Positions 1 through 12,079 of a DNA stretch of 64,000 nt are shown in pieces. Numbering within the stretch: position 1 is the first letter of the stretch; every line of letters begins with the position of its first letter. A program made the translations under genes and the position numbers. Below the pieces are notes generated by a model, which saw only the letters and a list, made by a program, of their open reading frames with translations, had not been told where the DNA came from and did not search any database. This DNA is from Heliopora coerulea (taxonomy: Eukaryota > Cnidaria > Anthozoa > Scleralcyonacea > Helioporidae), in NCBI GenBank assembly GCA_030142905.1, contig JASJOG010000062.1, positions 620,001-684,000 of the forward strand, given 5' to 3'.

Positions 1-715
1 TCATGCAGTTTCCAGGTAGTGGGCAGGATTCTTTGTTTCGGCAATTGCAATAACTTTCGTTGTTATTCATTTTGTCTTTATCGAGTATGCGGGCGTTATG
101 TTTGTTTACAATGTTCTTCGTGTTTTCCATGCACCAGTAGCTGACTTTGAGTGTGTTCTTGTCGAGGATTTTACGTAATTTGTTTGATGCGGGAAAGTGT
201 TTATCTACAATACTATGGCGAGAAATTTACGTCCCACGTTGGTTTTTACATTTCGGCTATACGGTGGGTTGAACCATATTATATTTCTTGATCTTTTTCA
301 TCGTTGGGTTGCTCGTAATTTGGGATCTTCGTCTGGGAGATATTCAATTATGGTGTTAAAGCCGCTGTTCTTAAGTGCGTCGTTGTACTTAGGTGCAGCG
401 TTGGTGAAGGTACCGTAGTCGGATGATAATTTCGAAACTCTTCGGCTTACGGATTTCGGAATCTGTTTAATAATGGCTGGCGGCTGATTGGACTGTTTGT
501 TGATGTATAGCGTATCATCGTTTGGTTTCTTGTAGGATTGGAATTTGCCGTTTTCTAAGTTCAGGGTGATGTCAAGGAAGTTAACAATTTTTTGGTTCGC
601 TGTGGCTGTAATCTTGAGCTCAAATTCGTCGAAGGCTTTAATTAGATCTTTTTTAGCTTTCTCTGCTAGTCTCGCTGCAACTTTCTTCAGTAAAATTAGT
701 CCGTCGTCCCTAAAA
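1..715 (-). pseudogene. Penelope-like element A, 3' part of RT and linker (decayed, cut by window edge)
   Basis: On the minus strand this reads as the downstream half of a Penelope-type reverse transcriptase. The visible order is a segment with 'LDGLFRDDG', then 'VNFLDITLNL' (thumb/template-grip region typical of PLEs), then a basic stretch, then the Cys-containing linker 'CNCRNKESCPLPGNC', which in this family precedes the GIY-YIG endonuclease. The endonuclease itself would lie before position 1. A frameshift near 205-215 (stop in the phase that reads 'KFLAIV') shows decay. The copy begins abruptly near 715, so it is 5'-truncated, as is usual for PLE insertions. It lies in the same orientation as the PLE next to it but is a different subfamily by sequence. 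Identification comes from family motifs recognised by eye, and the exact 5' end is uncertain. Confidence 0.7.
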
Positions 716-763
716 AGTCCATCAAGTGGACTTTATAGTTTGATTGTATGTATTTATTTCTGC

Positions 764-807
764 AACGCGTTTCACCACTTGGGCTCGTGGTTATCGTGGC
801 TCGTCAG
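764..807 (-). ncRNA. Hammerhead-like motif at 3' side of PLE B (weak)
   Basis: The minus strand carries CTGACGA (807-801), a region that can pair GCCAC with GTGGT across a long loop, then GAAAC followed by the self-complementary ACGCGT. This order (CUGANGA box, helix II, GAAA, short palindromic helix III) is the hammerhead layout reported for Penelope-like elements. It sits just downstream of the GIY-YIG reading frame of PLE B. Helix I is poorly supported (about 2 bp), so activity is doubtful. Confidence 0.3.
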
Positions 808-809
808 GC

Positions 810-3705
810 CATTTACAATCGTAATGTGTTTATTACGTCATTAATACGGTTATACGGTATTTACTGTCCCTGATGTGTTGCCGATGTAGGGTCATCCTTT
901 CACGTAGTTTAGTGTTGGTTTCACCAACATAATTTTCTCCACATCCTGCACACGTAAGAACATATAAGACAAACTTTCTGTTACGGTCCATATCATGTTT
1001 CATTTTGAAGGGATAATTTGATGACTTGACGTGAAACGAGTTCCCCACTATTAATAGTTCGCATGTAGTGCAACTTTTACCACCACATTTTGACACGATT
1101 CCTTCTGTTCTGTTGGTAAATTTTGAGTTTACTAGTAGTTGCTTTAGATTTGGTGGTTGTCTCCTACTGTTTATAGTTTTTGTTCCCTCTAAAACAGATT
1201 TCATTTTTGAACTGCTTTTAAGTATTGTGAAACTTGTTTGTGGTAGTGAGGTTATCGATGGGTTGTTCGGATTGAAGGTCGTGACAAAGGTAAGAATATT
1301 TTCTGTAGCTTGTCTCGGTTGAGGTGTCCTTAGTTTTTTTTTTTGGTTTAATGCCCTTGCTTTCTTTATCCCGACTGTTATTACTTCTTTGGGGGTAACC
1401 ACCTTTAGATAGTATATCTTCTAGTTCTTTTAATCTTGTGTTCTTTGTCTCAACGTCATCCACAAATGTGCATATTCTACGGGCCAGGTTATAAGGTATG
1501 TTTCTTTTGATGTGGCGTGGATGGTTCGATGTGTAGTCCAGGTATTGCCTGGTGTCAGTAGCTTTATAGTATATATCTGTGGAGAGTCGGTCGTTGTCTT
1601 TCTTCATTAGTCTGTCCAGGAAAACTAACTGTTTTGTGCTCTGTTCAATTGTGAATTGTATATTCGGATCGAGGGAGTTCAGAAGGATATGGAACTGTCG
1701 AAGCTTGTCTTCTACAAATATCCAGTTGATGAAGCAATCGTTGAGATATCGAAACCAGTTGTCTTTGATGTAAGATCCCGTCCATATCTCTGAATATTTC
1801 TTTTGCTTGATTATGTTTTCTTCTAGGTATCCCAGTACGAGTGTGGCGTACGATGGTGCCATCTTTATTCCCATTGCTGTGCCCTTTTTCTGAAGGAAAG
1901 TTGTGTCATTGAAGACGAATGTGTTGTTGTTTAATATTAGGTTAATTCCTTCGATAACGAATTCTCTAAGTAAACGACGGGGGATGTTCCCTGGATATAA
2001 AGTCAACCAACATTTTATGGCTTTGATTCCTAGATCGTGAGGGATATTTGCGTACAAGCCTGTGATATCGAAACTGTTCAAGATAGTCTCATTGGGAACG
2101 TTGCCGGGTAGTTTGTTGATGAATTCAGTGCTGTCTCTTAAGTTGCTTCTTACAAACGTTATCAAAGGTTTGATGAGGATATCTATTAAGTTGCTTAGAT
2201 GACTTGTGGGCAGGATGGTCTGCCAACGATTAGCCCAAATTTTAGGTCCTGAGGTTGGTCAATCTTGAGATATGTTGTTGAACTGTGTTTTGCATCGCTG
2301 TGATAGATTGACTTTTATGTATCTTTGGTAGCCCGTAAAAATTGCTCGTTTGGTAATTAAATTTTGCGAGGTAGTCTTTCTCTCGTCAGAATTCTCTTGA
2401 ATTTGTGCGTTGATTGTTGTATCGTTTCCACCACTTTTCATCAGTGTGCGTTCGTAGTCCGGAATAAGTTTTTTCATCCTTCAGCATTGCTAAAATTTTA
2501 TCGGAGTAGTATTTTCTATCCACGATGACAGCTGCTCCCTCCTTGTCTGTTTGTTTGACAATTATGTTCTTATTGGTTTTTAGTTCCCTTTCTCTTGGGA
2601 TTAAATTTTACTTGCCCTTCGTTGGGTTTATGACGGGTTTTTGTTGTTATATTTCTTTTAAATTGTCCTCTTTCAACCACTTAGGCATAGGTAGGCGTAT
2701 AAGTTCTCGGCCTATTTCTGCCGTATCTGTGACTTCCTTGTTGGGTGCAACTGTTCTGTTTTCTCCACATGAGAACGCAACGATCTTGGTTTTCACCTCG
2801 TTTTCGGTTGTCCCTCTTGTTATTCTTATTGTGTTTGTTTGCAGGTTTTCTTTGTTGTTCTCCAGTGGTGCAGTTGCGTTGCTGGTTTGGATTATTTTCT
2901 CCGTTTTATTCTCTTATTACCGCTTGTTCCACTTTATCAGACCATTCTTTCTTCAGATGATAGATGAACGATGGTCAAGCTCTATCCTCAGAAAAGCGAT
3001 TTCTGAGCACCAGATGGGGATGGAATCCGCAACCTTCTGATGACCAGTAAGACGCCCTAACCATTGAGTTGCCAAGATTCATATGGTGAGCTAAGGTGCA
3101 AGTTCCACATATGTGCGACCTAAGCGGAAGCCACTATATGTTAATAATAATGTTAATAGGTCGCACATATGTCGAACTTGCACCTTAGCTCACCATATGA
3201 GTCTTGGTAGCTCAATGGTTAGAGGATCTTACCGGTCATCAGAAGCTTGCGGGTTAGATCCCCGTCTGGTGCTCAGAAATCGTTTTTCTGAGGATAGAGC
3301 TTGGCGATCGTTCATCCAACATCTGAAGATATCTCCAAGCTCTCACACTTCTAAAATATTAATTTCATTCTTTCTTTTGTCAGATATTATGAGATTTTTC
3401 CTGTTTTCATGAACGTTCCTCATACCAGACTTCTTTTAGTTTGTTCTGGACTGGATAATTTCCCGTCTTTTCAATTTGTTTGACTATGTTGATGTCTATA
3501 TTTTCGTATTTTTGTTGATACTGCTGTGAACGGGAGTGAAAGATTTCGAATTCTGTCTTCAATTTCTCCAAAGCCAATTTTGTTCTTAGCATTTTTTGGT
3601 CCTCAGGTTCATTGTTGATTGATTTCTGGTCTCCTTGTTTTTCAGCATATTTCAGTAGGTTTGCTTTCTTTGATTCAAATTGTTTTTCCACAACTTAATG
3701 ATTCC
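810..3705 (-). pseudogene. Penelope-like element B: RT plus GIY-YIG endonuclease, decayed
   Basis: Minus-strand PLE in several frames. 3691-3407 encodes a Lys/Glu/Gln-rich N-terminal segment. 2520-2259 contains 'NIIVKQTDKEGAAVIV', the conserved PLE N-terminal RT motif. 2165-1218 is the RT core, with 'SFDITGLYANIP' (motif A), 'GTAMGIKMAPSYA' (motif B) and 'RYLNDCF' at motif C. 1402-833 carries the GIY-YIG nuclease with 'VLYVLTCAGCGENYVGET'. Motif C should read Y-x-D-D; here the first catalytic Asp is Asn, so this copy would be dead even without its frameshifts (RT and nuclease are in different frames, and one more break lies near 2260). A palindromic SINE (2951-3328) is inserted into the N-terminal part. 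PLEs retrotranspose by target-primed reverse transcription using their own endonuclease. Confidence 0.85.
2951..3328. mobile_element. Palindromic tRNA-SINE dimer, family B, copy 1
   Basis: A 378-bp inverted repeat. The left arm carries a tRNA-like sequence on the minus strand (3080-3005) and the right arm one on the plus strand (3199-3274), each about 76 nt. Each has an A-box-like 'TAGCTCAATGGTTAGAG' region, a B-box-like 'GGTTAGATCC' type region and terminal GAGTC/GACTC-like acceptor ends. The 5' ends of both tRNA parts face the centre, so RNA polymerase III transcription would run outward both ways. The flanking TCTGAGGATAGAGCTTG tail is present at both outer ends in inverted form. It is inserted within the N-terminal region of PLE B. 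The same dimer occurs at 25946-26244. Confidence 0.75.
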
Positions 3706-4924
3706 TTTCTTTGTTTTGTAAGCTTCATCGTCCATCCGTAATTCTTGGGTTGCGTTAATTAGTTCGGCATTAGGCAATTATGGTGATTGGACGCTAAAAC
3801 ATGTTAATAAACATGTTTTAAAACTTTTCAACTTGCCTCCTTTACTATGGCGATACATTTAAGAATTCAGAAAGATACCCAGAGGAAACTTGAAATATAA
3901 CAAATTGTTTTGTGGTATTCTTCCAATTGAAATGGTGTCGTGAATGAATCTATCACAATACAGAGACATGAAAAAAAGCTATTTCTCGTTTAAAATTTAA
4001 AAGTTTAACACGTTTAAAATAACCAAGGTCTTTTCGAATCCTTGTTCTCTTGCCAAAAAACAAAAAAGTTACTAGATTCCATGGAATTTTCCAAGCTTAA
4101 AATTGTACCATTTTACTATAAAAGTTCTTGGAAGCAGAATATATTCAAATGCTGAAATAATACACTACGTGTAGTATATCACCTTAAGTTTATAATTTTT
4201 ATAGACTAAGTGTTAAAGCATTTTTCTAACATCATCTAAGGAACACTGAGCAGCATCTCACCTTCACACTTTGTATTGATATTTATGACAGTGCAAAACT
4301 CAGTTATTGATGCTTCAATGAACCTTTTTTTCCAGTAGTGCACATAGCTAAAGAGAATCATTCATTTTAATTTGATTAGCATGAGTCAAACACTGCACAC
4401 TGCAATCTGTTATGTCCTATAGGTCAACTTTGTACTGTATGGCTTTTTAAAGGAACTTATATTTGCTTGAGTAGTACCAATCAATGGGGCTATATCATTC
4501 ATTAACTACAATAGTCATTAACATCTGATTTGGTTATTTAGAGTTTAATGATCGCAAAGCACAATACAGGTATCACCACAAAGTTAAGGCTATTGTTCAA
4601 GATGCGGCTTTTGTTGACTTTCAGTATTTTGTTCAAGTTAATACCAGACGATTTTATTCAACTGAGGGAAAAAACCTGGGAGTGGCCAAAAGGTTAAATC
4701 AGGATCTGTCCAGACTGGTTAACCTTTTGACTGCACAAGTTGACTACAGTCACAAACTTAACTTTCAGTATTTTGCTGTATCTATTATGCCAGGCAATTT
4801 TATCCAGCAGGGGAAAAAGTCTGGGAGCAGTCAAAGTGTTAAAAACTGTTATACACTTTAATTAGTTGCTGTACCACTTGAAATTATGACTGGTGTGAGT
4901 TCCTTCTCAAATTTCAGTACTAGT
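3706..4924. other. AT-rich intergenic stretch with a repeat-family fragment
   Basis: No gene is visible. The part at about 3915-4050 resembles blocks at 13580-13720 and 13930-14110 (shared phrases 'TTGAAATGGTGTC', 'TATCACA', 'AGAGACA', 'AAATAACCAAGG'), so it is a dispersed repeat of unknown class. A phrase near 4620-4840 about a bracketed 'CTGGGAG' motif occurs twice within the stretch. Confidence 0.5.
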
Positions 4925-4926
4925 TG

Positions 4927-4951
4927 AATGAATGAATGAATGAATGAATGA
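4927..4951. repeat. (AATG)n microsatellite, 3' tail of LINE A
   Basis: About six copies of a 4-bp unit directly abutting the 3' end of LINE A. Short tandem tails of this kind are usual for CR1-like elements, so this marks the LINE boundary. Confidence 0.8.
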
Positions 4952-5084
4952 AAGACTTTATTAAAGTGTCATTGATATTTAGCTTTAAAAAACTAATTGG
5001 GGACACTATTTACACATTAAGGTTTATCTTATCTTAATAAAGTTAAAATTATTTACAATTTACTTAAAGAAAAAAAAGAAACCT

Positions 5085-5135
5085 TAATAAATAAATAAAT
5101 AAATAAATTGACAAATAAATAAGTAAATAAATGGG
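5085..5135. repeat. (AAAT)n simple repeat
   Basis: Imperfect AAAT/AAAC repeat inside the 3' untranslated part of LINE A. Confidence 0.8.
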
Positions 5136-5374
5136 ATATATGTATAATGTAAAATCTTAAATTTAAAAAGTGTATAATGTAAAAATATAAAATTTAAAAT
5201 TTATAATTTATAGCGGTCTAGCAGCATATGTCACATTTGTTACACTTGTCTATTAAGAGTGTTAGGTCTTTGTTCTTAATATTGTTTTTGAAACTCTTAA
5301 CGTTCGGTTTCTCCCTATCACTATAATCTAGTTTGTTCCAAAGATGGGGCCCAAAATATCGTAAAGAATGTTTT

Positions 5375-5625
5375 AAACACAGTTTTTAAATACGTAGATA
5401 CCATGAATACCATATTAAGATACCATAGATACTATATTAAGATAACGTAGATACCATATTAAGAACTAAACTATCCAACAGTCTTTGGTAACTGTGTATA
5501 CCTCTTTAAAGCGTATATTACTCTTCATCTTCTCCTACTTTATCTTAAATTACCTATCACCATGGTATCTACGTATTTAAAAACTGTGTTTAAATTTGTT
5601 ACCATGACAAAATCGCTGTTTTATT
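5375..5625. mobile_element. 251-bp insertion with perfect 31-bp inverted repeats inside LINE A
   Basis: The LINE C-terminal frame is interrupted here. The 12-bp sequence AAAGAATGTTTT occurs at 5363-5374 and again at 5626-5637, and removing one copy plus the insert restores the LINE phrase 'FGKHSLRYFGPHLW'. Inside, 5375-5405 and 5561-5591 are exact reverse complements (31/31). The right repeat lies 34 bp in from the right end, so this is not a simple terminal-inverted-repeat MITE. The interior carries several copies of 'AGATACCATA'. It encodes nothing. A 12-bp duplication fits retrotransposition-style or unclassified integration better than mariner, piggyBac or hAT. Confidence 0.75.
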
Positions 5626-8224
5626 AAAGAATGTTTTCCAAAATGTACTGTACGAAAACGTGGAATGTTAAAATCAGTGTTCCTTAGATTATATCGTTTC
5701 GGGGCAGTATTAAATATTTCTGTAATATAGGTGGGCACAAGTCCGTTTTTTACTTTATACATAAGGATGGCGATATTTTGTAACCGTTGTTGGTACAGAC
5801 TTGGTAGACTTGCTCTTTTTAGTAGCTCACTGTAGGTCTCTGATTTATTTTTAGACTGCCTTGAGTGCGCGCTCTTGGATTCTCTCTATTTTCTTCTTAT
5901 CGGATGATTTGCAAATGTGCCCCAAACGGTATCACAATATGTAAGGTGTGGCAAAATGTTAGATTTATACAGTTGTAACTTTGCAGACCATGGAATTAAA
6001 TTACGTAGTCTCAATAAAACCCCAACCTTACAGCTCGTTTTCTTGCAAATATCACTGATGTGTTCACTAAATGTCAGTTTGTTATCGATGGTTACGCCGA
6101 GAATTTTAAGATAATCGGATGATTTGACTTCATGACCATCAAATTCCATCGTCAATGCATACCCAGGGGTACTCTTGAAAGGTTGTGGATCAATGGTAAG
6201 AATCTGGTATTTCTGAGGGTTGGCTTGCAGTAGGTTCTCTTTATACCATTGTGACACTGCCTCTGTTTGTGTTCTGAGCGTTTGGGCGGCTTTCTGTATA
6301 TCATTATCATTGGTGTAGATTTGATGATCATCAGCATACATAAATAAATTGACAGACTGCCTATGTAGCGAGAGGTCATTTTGGAACAAGTTCCAGAGAA
6401 GAGGCCCGAAGGAGGAGCCTTGTGAACACCCCCTTTTTTGTTCTTTCCATGCGATGTACGCTTCTTGTAATTTGACTCTGTTTCTTCTACACTCAAGAAA
6501 AGATCGTGAAAGATTCAATGATGTCTCAGAAAAGCCGTATGCTTTAAGTTTCTGGATCAGTAATGCAGGGTGCAGCGAGTCAAAAGCTTTACTCGTGTCG
6601 GTAGACAGAACAGTCACGTACTCCTTATTATCAGCGGCCATTTTCTAGTCCTTTGTTAACCTTATTAACGTAGTTTCACAGTTATGTGTTTTCTGTAGGC
6701 AGACACTTTCTGGTATAGGTGGATTCATGGCTTTCGTGATTTGCTTGGAAAGTAATGATTCGAATACTTTGTCAACAGAGTTCAGTACTGTTATAGGTCG
6801 GTAGTTTCTCGAGTAGGTTTTATCTCCTTTCTTGAAAACAGGGGTCCATTCCCCCATTTTCCCCATGTTAGGTCAATTTCCCTTTCTGATGATGGTGTTA
6901 TAAAGACTTGTTAAGGACGGTGCTAAGCCTCTAGCAGTTAACTTTAGAATTTTTGGAGAGATTCCATCCCACCCTGTGGCTTTGTTTGATTTAAGCATTT
7001 TCAGTTCGTTTTCCACTTCACCAGAACCAATTTCATTAAAACCAAATTTAAGGCCTTGATAAGCTTTCCGAATGCTCTCAACACTCGGGTGGTTTTCGAC
7101 TTCTTTCTCGACTAAATTCGTTACTTGTGCACCACCAATGGCATTTGCAGCGGTTGAAAAGTAATTACCAAGCTCATCTGCCACTACTTTCTGGTTTGTT
7201 ACAATTCGTTCATTTATCCTGATGGCAATTTTTGTCTCCTCTTTGGTTTTATCACTTATGAATGGTTTAAAGGTTCTGTAGAAATCCCTCGGTTTCTTCC
7301 TCGATTCTTCCGATTTTTGGGCCCAGTAGGCTTTGATGGCACGTCTCCTCTCTTTAGTTGCCAAATTTCGCCATTTCCTTTTTAACTCCCAGTTTTCTAG
7401 GGTTCGATTTTGGGCAAACAATTGTGCATATTTCCTTTTGTTTCTGATTGCCATTTTCCATTCCTCGGTCATATATGGTATATCTTTCTGCCTAACTCTC
7501 ATCTTCTTTTTCGGCATATGTTTATCCAGTACACTTTCAAAAATACTTTTCCATACGTCGTTTTGGTTCTCTATGGTGTCAGATATTTCTCCAACAGACC
7601 AGGGAGCACTAGCCAAATCCTCATTAAGCTGATCCGTATCTACATTTTTCAGGCTTCTGAACGTGATAGTCTTTCGTCTATCCTGACATGCAGATTGTTT
7701 TAAAATTCCATAGATAAGGTAGTGATCACTTATCTCTGGATTAAAAGAGCCACTGGTCTTGAAAAGATTTGGTTTGTTGCTTAAGATGACGTCCAGCAGT
7801 GTCTCTGATATTGGCGTAATCCTCGTAGGCTTAGTAATTAAACAATGCATTCCATGCACTTCTTCTGAGTCGGCTAGTATTCTTCCTTCTCTGCTTTCTG
7901 GTTTTAGCTTGTCTAGGTTCAGATCACTTATAAGAATAACTGTCTGTTTCTTAAGGGAGGCCCACATGCAGACATCGTTCAGTTCCTCCTCTACACGTTC
8001 TAAATAATGTGGGTCTGATTGATGATCCGACTGCTTTGGGGGTCGGTATATCCCTAGGAAAATGACTTCATTGTTACCAAGTCTACCTTTTACTGCAAGA
8101 ATCTCGAGTGTTTTGTATTTCTTCGTTACTTTTAGCTCCTTCGAGGGTAGACTAGAATCAAAATAGGCTATTATCCCACCGCCTCCTTTCTTCCCACCAT
8201 CTTGCCTTCATCACTTGGTGTGTT

Positions 8225-11200
8225 AGTGACACGTTGATTCCTCTGCCCAAAAAACTTGTCAGTACACCAAGATGAATTTATAATAGCTTATACTGTCTAT
8301 AACTGCTTATGTATGACTGGTAACACAAATTTCTTTAATGTTCTAAGTCATTACATGATTACAATATTTAAACTTATGGACAACAACACAACAACAATCG
8401 TTTTACGGCCGTTTTCCCTGCTTACGCAGGGGTTGGCCGGCGGCTCTACACAGCAGCCTCCTCCACCTATCCCTATTCTTCGTATCTTCCCTTTTCAACC
8501 CGCACTCTCTCATGTTCTTTTCCACCACCTGGCTCCATTTCATCCTTGGCCTTCCCTGTCCTCTCTTACCTTCCACCTCGAACGACATGATCTTTTTCAC
8601 CCAATCATCATCATCCCTCCGCAGCACATGTCCCAACCATTTCAACCTATTCCGTTTCACGGCGTCAGACACTGACTCAATCCCCATTCTTTCCCTCAGC
8701 TCTGCACTCGGCACTCTATCCCTCAGCGATACACCACACATCCATCTCACCATCCTCATCTCCGTACGTTCCAATCTTCCCCTCTGCTCCGCTGTCATGG
8801 CCCACGTTTCACTTCCATATATCATAGCACTCCTCACACACGTCACATACAGCTTCCCCTTCAGCTTAAGTGACACTTCCTTCCTTGTCAAGATCCCTGA
8901 TAACTCCTTAAACTTCCTCCACGCACAACGTGCCCTTGCCACGGATGCAGAATTCCCTCCTCCACCCCCATTCAGCACATCACCCAGGTAACAAAACTTT
9001 CCAACATTCTCTAAGTGAACCCCATTTCCCAGATCCAAGCTCTCCTCCACATTCCTATCCTCTTCATCACCTGCTCTTTCACAAGTCTTGCACACAAACG
9101 TATCCTCAGCTCTAACCAGAGAGCCCTTCACACCTAAGCATCGCTTGTGTACCCATCCACTGCATCCCGTACATCTGATAGAATTGCTCCCAACACCCTT
9201 TCCACATACAGTACATGGCCACTTCCCCAGCCTTTCAACATCACCAAAATTATTCCCTGACACCATCGCCTTTGTTTTACCAATGTTCATCTTCAACCCT
9301 TTCGCCTCCATGGCTCCATGCACTGTTTCCACGGCAGCACTTTCCACTTAAGTTCCTCAATGCCCTCAGCCATCAGAACTAAATCGTCAGCATATAACAG
9401 CTCCCATGGCAGGCCCTCCCTAACGTCTTGCGTCAGCACCTCCATCACAACCACAAACAGTAATGGACTCAGAACCGATCCCGGATGTACCCCAACCTTC
9501 ACCTCAAACTCCTCACTGTTTCCATGCTTCGTTTTCGCCATTGTTCTCGCTTTCTTATACATTATCATCATTGCTTTCACCAACCATTCTTCAACCTCCA
9601 GCTTCCTCAATGCCCACCTAACCACTTCTCTTGGTATCCTATCAAATGCCTTCTCCAGATCCACAAATGCGTAATACATTGGTCTCTGTTTTGCCAGAAA
9701 CCTCTCCTGCATCTGTCGTACCACAAAGCTCCCATCTGTCGTCCCCTTCCCTGGTATAAATCCAAACTGCATGCCATTAATATTTACCTTCCCTCTCAAC
9801 CTTCTCTCCAGAACCCTCTCACATACCTTCATCCCGTGCTCTAACAGCTTTATTGCCATATGTGCCCCACACTCCAATGGGTCACCTTTTCCCTTGTAAA
9901 TGGGTAAAAAGGTACTCGGCTCCCAGTCCCTCGGTAACTTTTCCTCGTCCACTACCATGTTGCAGATCTCTGTCATCTTCTTCACCCCTACCTGACCAGC
10001 TGCACGGATAATCTCATCCACCAATTCCGTAGGACCACCTGCCCTCCTACTTTTCATCTGCCCTATTGCCTTCTCTACTTCCATCTCTGTGATAAACTCT
10101 CTTGGTCCTTCATTCTACAATTCCATCCCAATCATTCTCTACATTCAATAGTTGCTCCATATACTCCCTCCATCTCTTCTTTATCATCTCCGGTTTCACA
10201 ACTAAATTTCCACTCTCATCCTTCAGGCAGTTCACTCCAACCATATCCTGCCTTTCCTTCGCCATCTGCTTTGCTATCTTGAACACAGATTTCTGCCCTT
10301 CTTCTGTGTTGAGCTTTTCTCCTAATCTCTTTCTCTCCCACTGCTGGGCCAGAGCAACTGCTTTCTTTGCAATCTTCTTTGCCGCTACATACTCCTTCAA
10401 CACTGCCTTTTCTGCAGCAGTACCCTTTGCCCGACACCACGCCTTGAACTTCGACTTCTTCTCATTCACCTTCTTCTCAACCTCTTCATTCCACCACCAT
10501 GTTTGTACATGCCTCACTTGCTGCATTCAACAAACAATCTCTTGTCTTCTCCCATGCCACATTCACATCACCCTCCCCTGCCTTCCCCAGAACCAGTTTA
10601 TCCTGGAATTGCCTTCGCACATTTTCATCAGTCAGCCTCCACACCTTTCTCCTTGGTTAAAATTTCTTCCTTTGGGCTTTCACTGCACCCCTCACCTTCA
10701 TATCGGCCAGTATCAGATGGTGTTGTGATACTGCTTCTTCACCAGGAATTGCTTTCGTATCCCAGAGACATTTCCTATCCTGTTTACGTATCATCAGGTA
10801 GTTAACCGTGGTATTCGATCCACCCGACGAATATGTCACTATCTTGTTGTCATCCTTCTTAAACTGCGTTCCACACACAATCATATCCATTGCATCTCCA
10901 AACTCCAAGATCGTTTCACCCTCCATATTTCTAATACCATAGCCGAACTCTCCATGTACTCCTTCATACCCATCACTTTCTCTACCAACATGCCCATTCA
11001 AATCTCCTCCAAGAACCACCATCTCTTCCTTCTTCAGCCTTTCTACTAAGTCATACACAGCATTCCAGAACATGTCCTTCTCAACCTGGCTTCGTCCAAC
11101 CTGTGGCGCATAACCTGATATCACATTAATCAGACATTTCCCAATCACCAGCTTCACCATCATCAAACGTTCACTCATACGCTTCACTTCAACTACCTTA

Positions 11201-11515
11201 TCCACAAACTCCTCTGACACTAACACCCCCACACCATGAATCCCTTCAGGACATCCTTGCCACAGTAAAAAAAAAAAAACGTGCACTCTTTCCTCTCACC
11301 ATCTTTGTGCTTCCACCCTTCCATCGTGTCTCCTGCACACAGCATACATCAACTCTCTGCCTTTCCAACACTTCCACCACTTCACTTGATTTTTTTGTCA
11401 TGCTCCCTACATTCCACGACCCAAACCTTATGAGCCGAGGTCCGAGTGGTACACCAGACGCGTTGCCTTCATCCATGGAGTTTCCCCCATGCACGCTTCT
11501 CTCGGGTTCCCCATC
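8225..11515 (-). pseudogene. LINE B: APE-type non-LTR retrotransposon with a PHD-like finger, decayed
   Basis: Minus-strand LINE in five frame pieces. 11494-11246 and 11286-10657 are the APE endonuclease ('RFGSWNVGSMT', 'VCCVQETRWKG', 'VVLGGDLNGHVG', with the Asn-Tyr near 'TTVNYLMI' where Asp-Tyr is usual). The two pieces are split at an A12-type homopolymer (about 11267-11278). 10526-10110 is the linker. 10084-9293 is RT ('MQFGFIPGKGTTDGSF', 'AFVDLEKAFDRIP', 'HPGSVLSPLLF', 'LLYADDLVL'). 9347-8403 begins with a Cys/His finger ('CTVCGKGVGSNSIRC', 'WVHKRC', 'FVCKTC') and continues to a basic C-terminus. The endonuclease style resembles RTE-related or 'craniofacial development protein 2-like' LINE proteins, but I am not certain of the clade. 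It lies head-to-tail with LINE A. Confidence 0.8.
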
Positions 11516-12000
11516 TTGAGTTTTGACTTATGGAATACTAAATAAATTTACTGACAAGTGATAATAAGATGAAGTTAAAGAACATTTATGCAAAGTTTCA
11601 TCACAATGAATAGGACTGCATTCTATTGAGTCGCACCTTTCAAAGCCCTTGAATATGGAAGAAAACATTTGAATAATGAACCATTTACAGTTAACTAAAC
11701 CAGCAAAAAAACACTAGGAAAATAGTTTTACTCATTCCTGTATAAGGGGCTTTTACTATTTCCTTTGTTCAAACTAGTTACAGTGTAATGCCTGAAAAGT
11801 CTATTCAGCATAAGGATTAGAACACCTGAGGGTGGTTTTGGCAGGACTGGGTTAACCCACTCCCAGCAGAATATGTCCCCTTAACAAGTAAAATCATCTG
11901 GCTTGAGCCAGAGAAAAATACTTGCAATAAAAGACTGATTCTCCCAGTAAAGAGTTAATTGAGATCATTTTAATTGAGGTGCAGTAGTTGTAACCCTTTC

Positions 12001-12062
12001 TTTGGTAGTTTTGATTATTTTACTCTGGCCTTAGCCAGAGTAAAATAATGGAAACTACCAAA
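12001..12062. repeat. 62-bp palindrome
   Basis: Left arm 12001-12029 and right arm 12034-12062 are nearly exact reverse complements (two mismatches) around the 4-base loop CTTA, giving a strong hairpin. A hammerhead-like motif lies 20 bp to the right on the minus strand. Confidence 0.75.
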
Positions 12063-12079
12063 ACTTAAGAGAGGAATAT

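Larger units (their letters stand above)
4925..8220 (-). pseudogene. LINE A: CR1/Jockey-like non-LTR retrotransposon, decayed
   Basis: Minus-strand LINE with an endonuclease and RT in broken frames. 7967-6873 has the end of an APE-type endonuclease ('ISDLNLDKLKPES', 'TLLDVILSNKPN', 'EISDHYLIYG') and the start of RT ('LKSNKATGWDGISPKILK'). 6866-6645 has 'WTPVFKKGDKTYSRNYRPI'. 6641-5886 has 'DTSKAFDSL', 'GCSQGSSFGPLLWNLF' and the catalytic 'FMYADD'. 5762-5577 plus about 5370-5218 give the C-terminal domain ending near 'LRYFGPHLWNKLD'. At least two frameshifts separate the pieces, and a 251-bp insertion at 5375-5625 splits the last one. The 3' end is a TTAATAAAG signal followed by a (TTCA)n tail at 4951-4927 on the minus strand. 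The 5' boundary near 8220 is approximate. Confidence 0.8.

Noticed and set aside
2525..3040. Plus-strand 171-residue hydrophobic frame
   Set aside because: It is antisense of the PLE B N-terminal region and runs into the inserted SINE; hydrophobicity mirrors a charged minus-strand protein.
8512..10805. Several plus-strand frames of 60-208 residues
   Set aside because: Antisense shadows of LINE B, rich in Pro/Ser/His from the complementary strand.
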